Assembly (NCBI GenBank): GCA_000708835.1
Contig: DF237528.1
Coordinates: 1-56,705 of the forward strand
Length of the DNA: 56,705 bases
From: Klebsormidium nitens
Taxonomy: Eukaryota; Streptophyta; Klebsormidiophyceae; Klebsormidiales; Klebsormidiaceae
Direction: 5' to 3'
Made by a program: the position numbers and the translations under genes. The notes beneath the pieces were generated by a model that was not told the DNA's origin, searched no databases, and was given only the letters and a program-made list of their open reading frames with translations. Below are positions 34,792 through 46,800 of this stretch, piece by piece (position 1 is the stretch's first letter; every line of letters begins with the position of its first letter).

Positions 34792-37700
34792 ATGGACGGT
34801 GCATGCCTGATCCTCGAATTGGATCATATTCTGCGCAGTGACCCCCTCATGTAAGTACTTGTATGAAGGTATGGCGGGCCATGGCTGGGGTTTCTGACTT
34901 GCTTTCTTACAGCTGAAGCCAAGAACTTGTAAAGCTCCTTGTGCATAGATAGAATGCAACATCAATTTGCAGGTTGAAAGACAGGTCAATCATATTTCGA
35001 AGAGATTTTTTTCAATCAAGCCATTGCTTTTGGCAGGTTTATATAGTCATCTGCAGTTTATTGCCACCACCACCATTACATCATGGTTTTCATGTCAGAT
35101 TGGAGTTCTCCCTACTTGTGTTCTATCAAGTACTTGCTCACCCTTTATTGAGCTCTGGCGCCCTAAGGTTTTCTGTCTCCAGCCTACTGCGACAACAGGG
35201 TTGGAGCTTGGACCCAGATGTGACTCATCGGGATTGTCATTAGGTCATCAGGTCTTCCCCCCTGAACGTTATATCCTCCTGAACCTGCCTTTTGCTATGA
35301 GTGCATCAACTAAGCAGTCCTCCAAATACGCAGTCGTTGGAGGGTACTGGAGACTCTCAGAGGTCTCGGTATTACTCGAGTGTGCCACTGTCCAACTTAT
35401 CCGCCCTCCTTCTCCTTCCAGCGATGAGGTGGGCCTTGTACCGTCTGTGTCTGCGGACGCTCTTCCCCTGGAGCAGGCCCCCCAGTCTGCCGACTCTGCC
35501 TCAGCGTATGATCCCTCAGCTTTCTGGGTTGGAGACCACAAGCTCGCTGTCGCGCTAGTGGCGGCGAGAGCCATGTACTCTGCGGCGCTGCTGACCCTCA
35601 AACGGGCGCGCACTGCTGGCCCCACAAGCACAGGTGACGCTGAGTTGCTTCAGGCAACGCAGGTCATCGTGATTGTCAACCCGGAGCACTACACAGCCTG
35701 GAATACCAGGTGAGCCACTCTGGATCTGCACTTGTATCAAGACTAACATCAACTCTCCATTGTCTTTCTTTGAGTTGGTGAAGCTGTGATGGAGCTTTTC
35801 AGAGCCTCTCTCGAGATTTTCGATAAAAATAGCCTGCACACAGAAGCCTTGTCGTCAGGTCGGTTTGTGTCAACGTTTATGGATTTCGACTCGATGGTTT
35901 CCTAGTACCGACCCAGCAATTGTTGTGGTTAGTCTGATTCGAATGAGGACATGATCGCTTGATGCTTATGCATGCTCATGCCATTCGGGCTGACGTTACG
36001 AACGACGGACACACGAGCTATTAGAAAGAGGGCACCTTTTCCTTTTTGCAGGAAGCGCGTGTTGCTACGGAGTCCTGCCCCGGAAGGTGCGGCCTCTGTG
36101 GAGCTGCAGCTGTCAGCGTTGGCACTGTCGGTGCACCCCAAGAGCGAAGCCACCTGGTCGCACAGGTCAGACTTGACAGGAGCAATCCCAGATCTTTGAG
36201 GCGCACTCAAGCCACGGCTCCTTGTTATTCAAAAGTCATTAGCCTCGTTTTCCTGCAAGCGTGTCTTCTTTGTAGGACTTTGATTGAGTTCACCCTTCTA
36301 TCATCTTCAAAAAGCAGCAGGCTAATTATTCCTGGAAAGCGGAGACTTGCTTGGTTTGATTTGTACACGAAGAAGGGCAAAGAAGGGGAACACCCATCGT
36401 TGACACCGTCGTACCTTCCGGTCACGGCTCAGTTGGGCCAGTGGAATGTATTGATCGCTAAGACTTCGGAAAGCAGAGTCCCCAGTTGTTGCCCGACCGG
36501 ATTATCATTGACCTGCCCCTCTGTCCCCTGCGTGCAGGCGGTGGGTCCTGAGAAACCTTCTGCAGATCGCCAAGAGTCCTCAGTGCAGCGTGCTGGAGAA
36601 AGAGTCTGCGCTGGCACAACGCTGTGCCGAGGTAGGCTTTTGAATGACTCTTCACGTCTGACAAAGGTGCTGCGCATGCGGACTCAGTAGTTTGAAGCGT
36701 CAGAGAAGGTGCTTTGCTGAGAGTGGTTCGACGCTTCTTGTGCGCTTTTACTTTCTATGTTTCACCGATTGAAACGCGTGCTTCAGATGGCAATGCGCGG
36801 GCCTTTGAATCTCACACCCAAGACGTTGCACGGCCAGTCTGTAGCTTGTGAGGTGCGGGCTTTACGGAGTTCAAGGATAAGAATGTATCTTCGCCTTTGT
36901 CGGAAATATCGAACGCTCCGTCGAAAACAACATCTTGGGTGCGAAATTAGGGGCCCGAGTTGCTTCACATAAGAGGTCGTATGCATGGGTCATGCTCACC
37001 GCTGAGACGCTCGACTTCGGAATCTGCTGAAGTAGGATGGTGCTTTTTCGACCCTTGTACAGTCGAAACAGGGCCCAGTATCATCGTCCTGATGAAATCA
37101 ACGCCCGTTCTTTCTCGTGCCCCCCAGCTGCGCCCCATGAACTACCGTGCCTGGAGCCACCGCGCGTGGGCCGCCCAGTGGATGCCGCCCGGCCAGCTGC
37201 GCGCCGAGCTGCAGGCGAGCCGCGTGTGGGCGGAGCAGCACGTCACCGACAACTGCGGCCTGCACTACCGTCGAGTGAGGCAGCCTAAGGCACCGCGGAT
37301 CCTACCCTGTGAATCGCACGTTTGCGTTATATCTTCTGTGAACGGGCTTGGATGAGCGTTTCTGGTTTTGTGAGAGTCTGCAACCTCGGGCCCAATCTCC
37401 CGAGATTGGTTGAAGTCGTATTGATAGATCATCCTGAAGACTGTAAGGCTGGGGATCGATTTTGGGAGCCCAAACGCCTTTACTCAATTGATCGTGTTGC
37501 TTCGGAGATGGTCCTCAGGTCGAAATGAAGCCTGCGCGCGTTTTTGTGATCCTCTTCGCCGTTCTGAGTTCCAAATAGTAAAGGAGTTCGAGAGGCAATC
37601 TCGAGGGCACGTCTGAGTTGGCCGATTCAGCACTTTCAGCGCATCCCTCCTGACTCTACGGACACAGTCTGCTGCTCGAGGACTCTCCTCGTTGACGTTT

Positions 37701-39171
37701 TAAGAGAGTCTGCAAAAGTCGCGGTCCTGCAGTCAGCTTCTGCTTTAAGAGCGCCGTGCCTTGTCAACACAAAGGGGCCGGCGTTGCTAAGGGGTTTGGT
37801 CTATCGAGCGCACGCCTCGCTTGGTTGCAAAGCCGGAAAAGCATTGGGTCATGCTGTTACTCCGATTCTCGTATCTGGCGTCGTCATTCGATTGGCTTTT
37901 TGCTGAGTGGACGTCGTACACTCTTCTTTCGATTTTATGATCGCCAAGGAGACTATAAAGTATCATCATTGCGATTAGCTCTCTAGTTGACTTCTTTCCA
38001 ACCCTCACAAGGTGACACTACTTCTTTTCGTGCTTCCAGTGAAAAGCATCCGCACAACTGTTTCTTCTACACGGTATAACGGTCAGACTTGCCGGGCCAA
38101 CCCAATATCCGGTTGCTCTCAACGTAACCGGACGTCGCTTGTTCCAAAAATACACTCTGAGCTTCCTTCAAAAGCCTTCCTTTTCACATTGACTTCCCTC
38201 CCTCAACACTCTCCTGTTTCTGCGCAGCGGCTTATCCTGCTAGTGCTCCAGCGGTCCCCGGGGGATGAGGTCACGGCCACGTCACCCGGATTGCTTGTCG
38301 AGCAGGAGCGAGCCTGGCTGACCCCCCTCCTGGACTACTACCAGGGCAGGGAGGTGAGGCAGTGCCTACACATGTGCGTCGCGACGTATTCCTGTGGCTA
38401 CAATGGCGCTGAAGATTGCGCCCTGGCGTCTGCCGGCTCTGTGTCAAGTCGAGTACTCCGAGGCGAGACGCGTCGTCTTTTGCAGTGCCTTAGCAACCTG
38501 TCCGTCCTGTCACGTGTTTGCCTGTATGACGCCACGATCTCTTGGATTCTGCCGTTGGGATGGATGGAACCTGCAACAGGCCGGCTCTTGAAGCAAAGCG
38601 ATATGCTGTCAGCATCAACGACCTTCAGCCAGAAGCGTCTTACCGCACGCAGCGAACCTGACCCCTTCTTTTTCCTTTCCTCTAGGCGCTTTGGCTGCAC
38701 CGCCGCTTCTTCGCACAGATTAATTTCGCCGGTGCTGGGGCAGAACCCCAAGCCACCGTCAAACAACCGGAGAGTGACCCTAAGGCTTCGACGTCCCCTT
38801 CTCAAGCATCAGACACGGGTGGTACATTCAAAGGGTTTCCTGTTCCGTTTCCCCTCTGGAGTGCAGAGCAGACCTTGGTAGATGAAGTCGACAGTGGGTC
38901 CGTGGTGGCGTCAGGGATCATGGCCTCCGCAGCTGAGTCCTGTGCACGCGAGGAGGCATTTGTGACGGAGGTTGTCGAAAGACTGCGCTCGGACACTAAT
39001 TTAGGTAGTCAAGCTCAGGTATTGCTTGCGAGTAGACACAAGCTCTGGGCACGGATGATACTGTTGAATTCTGCGGGAAGGATCTCACGCTCACTGTTTG
39101 AAAATGCATCCTTGCTTGCAGACTATACCAATCTTGAGTCTGCGGCATGCCTTCGATCCAGCAAAGGCTGA
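34792..39171 (+). CDS. PTAR1: PTAR1-like protein prenyltransferase alpha-subunit-repeat protein
   Basis: PTAR1 resembles the alpha subunits of protein prenyltransferases; the animal protein partners RabGGTB to form GGTase-3. Seven exons join in frame: 34792-34850, 35422-35709, 36052-36165, 36538-36631, 37128-37274, 38228-38353 and 38686-39171, giving 437 residues. The start MDGACLILELDHILRSDPLI leads into DEVGLVP, a family mark. The prenyltransferase alpha repeats are visible as HYTAWNTRKR, HPKSEATWSHRRWVL, NYRAWSHRAWAAQ, VTDNCGLHYRR and ALWLHRRFF. The first exon is short (59 bases), which hides the true start. The last exon (162 codons) carries a less conserved linker and a C-terminal helical region. 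An ordinary farnesyl/geranylgeranyl transferase alpha is the alternative, but the N-terminal signature favours PTAR1. Confidence 0.9.
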
Positions 39172-40081
39172 TCTGGCTCGGCTGGCGCGCCCGGTCAAAT
39201 GTTCGAACCGTCAATCAAAAGTTTCTCCCCCCAGGCTTGTAAAATGTCCCGCGATTGTGGCTGACTGAGCATTGCATGATGGCGTAACTAATTACGGGGT
39301 CAACACATGCATGTACATACATCCCGATGAGACCATCGATGATTAAATCAGAGTAGAAGCGGGGGCGTTTGGCGCGTCTCAGAATGTGCCCGGCCCGGCC
39401 ACTCTACTATATAAGGCGGCTGGTTGAAGTCAATATATTCTCACTTAACTGTGCATGGTCAGGTATAGTTCGACAATGACGTATGCGATTACACATACCG
39501 CGCATGCACATGCTGATATACATTATACTCGATATACGTCTAGATTCACGTACCCATGCTAGCTTATTCGAAGTATACACATGTGTGCATGTATGGCCGG
39601 ATGAATTGTACAATTGCGGCAATTGCACATGTGACAATCATCATCAACAGCCACGCATGTAACTGTTCACCTCCAACACTGAAATTTTGATCGATTTGGA
39701 CCACTGATGCTGATTAATTGTTCCGCTCATATGAATTCAATTAATCCAGAATAACATGGTTGACAGTTCTGCCAACCAAGACCCAATCTACATGGCCCGC
39801 CGCCGGCAACCGGTATGCGATCGAACTTGGTACTCGTGGATGGGCCTTAAGCAACCCAAATGCTTGAGGATCTGCTTCTGACCGAGCGTCCTCCAATCAG
39901 AATCCAGAATCGAGCAATCGACGCTTCAGACAGACTCCGGCACGCGAAAGAAGGGGTTGGGTAGGCGTATGCGTCAACTGACACCATCTGCCAGTCGGTG
40001 TCTATGTACAATCGGAAGCAGGCTATTTTTAGCAGTGTTACATCTATAATACTCTTAATCTCATAGAACTTGTGGACGAAA
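39172..40081. other. Convergent spacer, PTAR1-like / RINGv B, no gene seen
   Basis: This is a gene-free, AT-richer spacer between facing 3' ends, with many ATGCAT, CATG and CAATTG words. No repeat or open frame of note was found. Confidence 0.5.
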
Positions 40082-42261
40082 TCAGACGTTGCTCGTTCGT
40101 GGGGAACGAGGCGATGTGGGAGAGGTCACGTTGCTGAAGGGCGTTAGAACAGGTATGGTGTTCTCCGCTCTCCATCGCTGTGCAACCTGCAACAGTAGAA
40201 AGTCTGGTTCATGAGCGACGCAAGAGATCCTAAAAGCAGGCAGTAGGAAATCAAAGCTCGAGGTCAGCTGCTAATAATCTGGAAGAAGATCCGGATCAAC
40301 CCACCTTGATCAATGTGTGAGAAGTTTTCGGCCGTTTTGGAACCTCGTGTTAGTTATCCTTGACGAAGTTTCCGGCAAGCTCAGCGAGGGGTTGAACTGG
40401 CTGGTCCGTAATCCAAACGTCTCTCGAAAACAATCTGGCAGAACGGATGGCGTCCACCAGATTTGAGTTTCTCAAGGGCTTCGTTCCATTACCCCGTCTG
40501 TTCGGTATATGCAATCAACATCGATTTTGATCAGGGAGTGTTTGGCGCACGGAGGCTTCTAACAAAAAGCAAGCTCGGAGCACTTACGTTTTTGAGCATC
40601 ACTATCCCCAGACAAAAGACGAACGAGTCCATCCCAACTGTGATGAAGAACCCCAGGCTGCCCACGTCCGCCTGCAGAGAGTGAAGCAGGATACGAATCA
40701 TTAGCAAGCAGTGTTATGACATCGAACTCTTACAAACTGATTGAATTCGTCCGCAGCCAAAGCTTAAAAACTGTCTGGCACAACCATCACCAGACCATCA
40801 GATGTACAGATCGCGGGCGCAGCTTGAGCCGCAATCTGCCCAGAGACTGTTTCTCAAGGAGAAAGACCCAACGTTGATTGAACGACACAGAATCGTGTAT
40901 CTCAGACTCAATGTCAGTGCGAACACGCACAACCCAAAATGGTGTATCTCAAACCCGACTTCAATGCAAACACGAATCTAAATCCCACTCACCTCGTCGT
41001 TGAGGATAGAGAGGCAGAAGACCCCCGCCAGCGTGATCAGCGCCGCTGCGATGACCGCAAACTCGGTGCAGAAGCCGCACGTGGTCCAGGAGCAGAGCGC
41101 GGCGGCGGTGCAGTTGAAGTACTCGCGGATGTGCAGCCGGTACGGCGCCTTGCACACCTCGCACTTGAACGCGTCCTCCTGCGACACGTCCGCGCGCCGC
41201 CGCTTGAGCCACGCCTGCAGGCAGTGCGCGTGCACGCGCGCCATGCTGCCACCGCACAGACACGGCCTGCGGCGGACGGAGCAGAGACGCAGGGTAAGTC
41301 AAAGGGGGGTAAATGTGGTCTTGCCTGGCATCTGCAACCAACGGTTTGGGGGTCTCCATCTCCCTTCCTTTGATCGAACCACCTGCTTCATTGTCAGCAT
41401 GTTTCCCCGGCCCAGGCACAAAGATCATATCTGACTTCTAGAGCTGATTCAAGGGTCTGCGCTAACTGGAAAGGCTGGGAACCACTGTGGTTGCTTAATT
41501 CCAGGTTTTGACCTTATCCTGAAGCCCTACCACACAGTGCAGGGGGGTAAAGCAGTGCCACTTGTGTGCGATCGAGTCCCATGCAGTTTGCCGACATGGA
41601 CCCTAAGAAAGTAGGAACTGCAGAACTCGCTTGAGAAGCGTCTGAGCAATAAGGCTGCAAAACATTTCCAAGCGACCTTCCGCACCCCTAAATCTGCAGT
41701 ATCTGGCCAGATCATCTTAGTTGTCCTCATGATTCTTGGCAATAACCCCTCGTCATTGATTGTCAATCCAAGGATGGAATGCATTTTGAATCCAACATCA
41801 ACGCCGGGCCAAAAATCCAAACCAATTCGCATGAAACAACCGCAGTTGCCACACTATCTCCCCCTTCAATGGCACTTCACACTCTTAGCTTGCCCCCACC
41901 TGATCATCTTCTCCCCCGGCTCCCGCTCCTCCTTGCATATCCTGCACTCGTCCACGCTCTCACTACTGCTGCGCGCAGACCCTTTAGACAGGCTCCTCAG
42001 TCCGGGGGGGATCTCCCCTTCCGTTCCCTCCTGCCCCCCTCCCCCGGCCTCAATATCGGTCCTCAGCAGCGGCGCCTCTAGGCCCATTTCAGCCTCTCCC
42101 TCTGGCACTGCCTGCTTCCCCTTTCGTGACTCGCTCCCCCGCTCCGAGGTCTCGGCCTCGGAATGCGTCCGCATATCGACCGTTGTTATTCCGTCTTCCA
42201 TGGTTGTGCTGGCAGGCGCTTTTTCGGTCGCAACTGCGATGTCGCCATTAGCTCCGCCCAT
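40082..42261 (-). CDS. RINGv (RING-CH) membrane E3 ubiquitin ligase, paralogue B
   Basis: Four exons join in frame: 41900-42261, 40993-41266, 40588-40671 and 40082-40186, giving 274 residues. All eight C4HC3 RINGv ligands are present: C106 and C109, C123 and C125, H133, C136, C156 and C159, again with PCLCGGSMARVH. Hydrophobic segments lie at about 180-209 and 217-238, and the tail is Ser/Pro-rich (TSPTSPRSPRTSNV). Intron positions and phases are the same as in RINGv A, and exon 3 is 84 bases in both. The N-terminal 100 residues are acidic and low-complexity and differ from A. The protein probably ubiquitinates membrane cargo. Substrates are not visible. It is divergent from the plastid TPR gene. 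Confidence 0.9.
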
Positions 42262-43828
42262 TGGGCACGTCCGCTGCTCGGAATCGAATCAGAAAAATAC
42301 CAGCCTGGATTCCTGCTCCTGTTGCCCTGCACAAAAGAGGAGTCATCAAGGGGATAATAAAAGCAGACCCAGCCGGACCTCCATGAAGGAGCTCACAAGT
42401 TTTCACGCAAAAACTTATGTCTCGGACTCGAAAAAGCGAATAAGCAGGGCTGAGCCCAAAAAACAAACAAGGAACAAAGCAAAGGGCTAAAGCAAAAAGT
42501 CCCCACAAGCAATAACAGTGAGCTCTGCACGAACGTGGTTGAAGCTGCACATTCCCGTTTTGCGATTATGCTTGCGTTTGCAAACCTACGAAACCTGGTC
42601 TATGTAAACCAGTACAAAGTGCAACTGAGAAAGTCTGTACATCAACCACAGGATGGACACCTGAGGCTCAAGAAGCAGAACAGCTTTCGCTACTGTTGCA
42701 AACCACTCTAGGCCCCTGCTGATAACTCTGACAATATGCACTTGCACAAGCAACGGTGAACACGAAGCACCTTAGTGAGGAGAAGAGACTTGCAAATCAG
42801 AGTAGCCAGTTCGGAAGCAACTGCTACTGCTTGACGAAGCTTTTGTCAGATTGATTGTTGTTCGTCATTTTGGCAAACATTCAACAATGCTGACCAGATA
42901 CCCATACCTAGCATCAAAGAGAGGTTTGATATGCAGCACACTTGCGAAAAATATCGTGCACCAATCCAAAGGCAACGTTAAACCGAGTCCGTCGAACATC
43001 CGTTGTTGGTTGTGGCTGCAAAAACTTCGAAATTCCTGATTCCGCAATGAAAGCCATCTACTACAGACCTTACCTGATCCTTCAAGTAAGTTGCAAACAA
43101 CCTGCTAAAGTTCTTGTCCGTTGCAAGACCAGACAATCCAACCCGCCGTTTGTCGCCCAGAGAGCCACTGCCACGATTCTTTCACCAGGAGCGTGCTGTC
43201 CAAAGAAGAGGGCATGGTTCCTGTTCATGCACGGCGGGCACCACTCAAGTTCAACCTCGAAGGGCGCAGCTCCAGCTGCGCTTATTCGCGACTCTAGCTG
43301 ACTGTGTCCGTCACCATGTGCAGCCATGTGCAGCTGCTCCGAATTCCATGGCAAGAAGTTGAACTCATCATTCTCATGGACACTGTCAATATTAATATTA
43401 AATGTCATGGTGTCTGGTCGTAATAGGTGAGGGGAAAAGGTACGAGCTTATAAACCACGTAAGTAAAGGCAATATACGATCTGGAAGCGCTGACAAAACT
43501 TACTGCAGAAGGGAAAGCAACATATCCCCGTCGGACATCTAGTTGTAAATCCTTCGACGAAAGCAACATGCAAAATTAGCTTATATTAGTATGCTGTTCA
43601 TAATTGATGAAGACCAATGCCAATGATCCTTTCTCGAGAGCAAGTTCATGAGGTGTCTGTCTTTCGTCGAAGGCTTTGCTTGCTTTCCCTCGCCCTTGCT
43701 GCACTGTGGCAGACTGGAGACCTTTGTGGCCTCTTTCTGGCCCTGCGTAGGTTGATTACACGAACGCTTTTGCAAGCCGAGCTGTTGTTTAAGAAAGTCA
43801 GATTCGCAGGCGTTCAACAAAGCACGCA
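42262..43828. promoter_or_regulatory. Head-to-head spacer, RINGv B / plastid TPR gene
   Basis: About 1.57 kb lies between divergent starts and should contain both promoters. A minus-strand open frame at 43082-43408 is reported separately as a weak candidate gene. Nothing else recognisable is present. Confidence 0.45.
43082..43408 (-). CDS. Weak candidate small protein (108 residues), unrecognised
   Basis: An uninterrupted frame starts MTFNINIDSVHEND and ends GCLQLT. The middle part (AAPFEVELEWCPPCMN, then NHALFFGQHAPGERIV) has a protein-like residue mix and higher GC than its surroundings. No family is recognised. It lies in a spacer between divergent genes and could be an unspliced remnant or chance. 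I would not rely on it without transcript or conservation evidence. Confidence 0.25.
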   Translation of the reverse strand: MTFNINIDSVHENDEFNFLPWNSEQLHMAAHGDGHSQLESRISAAGAAPFEVELEWCPPCMNRNHALFFGQHAPGERIVAVALWATNGGLDCLVLQRTRTLAGCLQLT

Positions 43829-46800
43829 ATGGCGTCAGCATTGGCGGTCCAAGCTGGAGTTGGCACACCCTGCAAGGTAAACAAACACTTCAAAGTACGC
43901 ATTCATGCATGCATGTTGTCTGTTGTTATGCTTTTGAAAATTCCTGCTTCCATGTCGACACTCTGGGTTTAGCGCTGGTGCAACGGCAATTGAGTGTGAC
44001 CACCTTATCCATCAGACCCCCCAACTTTTGCAAATAAATCCCTTTGCCATCTCTTCCTGTAATTGGCACTGCCATGTCCACAAAGTTGCCTCAATGTCCA
44101 CAATGGCACTTGCTGTGTTCAAGGAGAGTGGTGGTTATGGTATGTTGGCGTGTTTATGGAGTTTTGGACGTAACCATTACCAAATCATAGAGGGTACGCG
44201 GTTGTGGGTGGCAATAGGGAAGGAGTATTTGGAATCTCAATCCGCGATTAACAATGCCTGCCCTTCACTTTACAGTGCTCTGATTGCAGTTGGTGGCTTA
44301 GTGGTCAGTGAATTGTTCTTATTGGCGGGTAGGAGTCATGATTGATACATAGCCGTCTGTCAAAAACAAGATCTGTCTCGTCGTCAACCACGTCACTTGG
44401 TGGCATCATCTTTGTTGATGGGGTTTGCCAAGATTGTGCCAGATTTTAAGTAGGAGTCCAATTGATGAGAAACTGTTATGAAGACTTGGGCCAAAAAATT
44501 TTGTGCTTTGAGGGTCAGCAACTCTACCTGCCCGGGGATGAGCAAAGCACCCACTTCAAGCATCATTTGAACGGACAAAAAGATCTTCCATCTTTGATGT
44601 CTTTGAGCCAGTCGCTGGCGCCAACGTTGTGTCAAAGCTTTCTGCTCAGAACTGTTGTGCAAAAGTTCAATTTCTTCAATGCAGCTGGGAGCCACCTCCG
44701 CAAGCAATGGCACTGCGTGTCAGTCCTCTCCTAGGGTCGCATCTTTCTCTAGCAGCTCCCTCTTGGGGTCCCCTCTCTACTCCAGTTCACTTTCTATCAG
44801 GGGCCGCGGTCTTAATCTTCGCGTGTCTGGGGTCCGGAACAGTACAGCGCTATCCCATAAGAGCGTCACTGCACAGTTAGAGGACAACAGGTCCCTTCCA
44901 GATAATATCATTCTTCCGGAGTTAGAAACTTCACTAACAGTCAAGGACCCTGAGATTAGGAGCAGAGGGTTTCCCGTCGGGGCCTATGTAGCTGGGATTG
45001 TCATTGCTGCGGCGTGCTCGCTCGCAATGCCGAAAGCTGCGCACGCAAAGGAGGGGCTGGCGTCAGCCCCACCTGCAACCTCGACACAAAAGTCATCTTC
45101 GAAGGTTCAGAGTAAGTCTTCCTGTGCCTCTTCTTACCACATTCGTTTTTCTGACTGTTTGCGCAGCGGTTTCGCATGCATGTGGATGAAGTCATAATCA
45201 GAGTGGGCAATACTGTCAAGGTCAAGGATGAGTAACCAGTGCGTATAAAAACCGTTGCTCAGGTTTCCGGGTCAATTTTGATTGGCTTTTTGGTGCACAT
45301 TCTACCTTTGCCTGGAAGTAGCATCAGGTCTATGCTTTCATTGGCGAGCGACGGATTGAGGTCATAGGTTGTCGCCGTGGTTTTCATAAGGCCAGTCGTG
45401 CCCTGAATGTTGGCATGTTGTGCCCATAAGGGGGCAAGCATATGTCTCGAGAACGCTTACTGATGGTTTTGTGATTGCCTTTCATTGGCAAGTGTTGCGG
45501 GCCGACCACCTCTATCTTCAAATCTGTTGCCTTTCAAAAGATTGTCTTTATTACGCTACGAGTCTCTGGCATCAGTGTGCCTCTGCACCCAATCCTTCTC
45601 TCCCCAAGCCTCTTTTCCAAGCGCACTGCTATGTGTTTGGTGCAGTCCCGAAGAAGCGCCCCGGGGTGCAGCGGCATCGCCTCGATCCCGATTCGGTGCG
45701 GACGGTCCCCCTGCCCAACCGTGACGGATCTCTTCCCACTACTGACGAGAGGGCAGCCAAGATTGAGGCTCGCAAGCAGCAGGTAAACCTCCCAGGCCAT
45801 CAGCAAGGAGGTTGAGGCGCCATTGCATTGAGTACTCCATTTGATATGCGGCATCCAAGCTCGATTCCGGGATGCTATTCCAAACCCCCCCTCTTTCTCG
45901 AAGCCTTGGCTCGATCTGTCTAGTAAATCGCGCTTCTTACCGAGGATTTCGGCCATGGGCTTCGAGGTCTGGCTTCGTTCGGGTGCCGTAAGTGCAGCCA
46001 GTCAGAGTGAAGGCCGTCGGCAGAAAGCCGTCTTCATTAGCTGCCATTTGGGAGGAAATGATTCCGGTTTGCATTGGCCGTGCCTAGTTACACATACCAG
46101 TCGTCAGTCGATGTGGCTGTATTTTAATAAGCCTTGGTGAAGGGGTTCCTTACTTCTGAACTGCATATGAGATTCTGGTTTGGGCTTCTCTATGATTGTA
46201 AGCTTTGAAACTCCAAGAACCTTTCCTTTCGACCAGGCTTCGTTAACTCCAATCGCCTACGAGCATGGTCCGGTCAGAGTCCGGTCAGATGACGTCAGCT
46301 TTGTTGTGGGCGGCCGTCGCCAGGTTGCGCACTCAGGAGGCTGGATTAAGTCTAGTCAAAAGCAGAGGTTTTGTGTGGGTAATGACGTGAATGATGTTGT
46401 CTGATCTCATAAGTACTCACGCGACATTATGACTGAACGCCAGGTGGCGGAGTATAAGCGGCGCGTGCTGCGCAAGGAGGCTGCGGTCAATTGTCGTCAA
46501 CTTCAGGATTCTGCGTGATGACGTTCACATTGATGTCTGATTGCATAGTTGTATTTCGATGTCTTTGATGACGTCAGCACGTGTCTGCCAGGTGGCGGAG
46601 TACAAGAGGCGCGTGCTGCGCGAGGAGGCTGCGATCAAGTCGAAGCTGGCGGAGGACCCGCGCGACGAGAAGGGGCTGCAGCGCCTGGTGGACGTGCAGC
46701 TCATGAAGAACGACTACGACGCAGTCAAGGACACGCTGCGCAAGATGATCGACTACTTCCCGGACGACTACCGCTACAGCCTCATGCTCACAGAGGTCGC

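Noticed and set aside
34967-35713. Frame of 248 codons starting at 34967
   Set aside because: Only the part from 35422 is coding (PTAR1-like exon 2); the first part is intron 1, and the true start is the short exon at 34792.
44707-44880. ATGGCACTGCG start giving a short 57-residue frame
   Set aside because: It is out of frame with the downstream plastid TPR exons; the frame starting from the 43829 exon continues through all eight exons.
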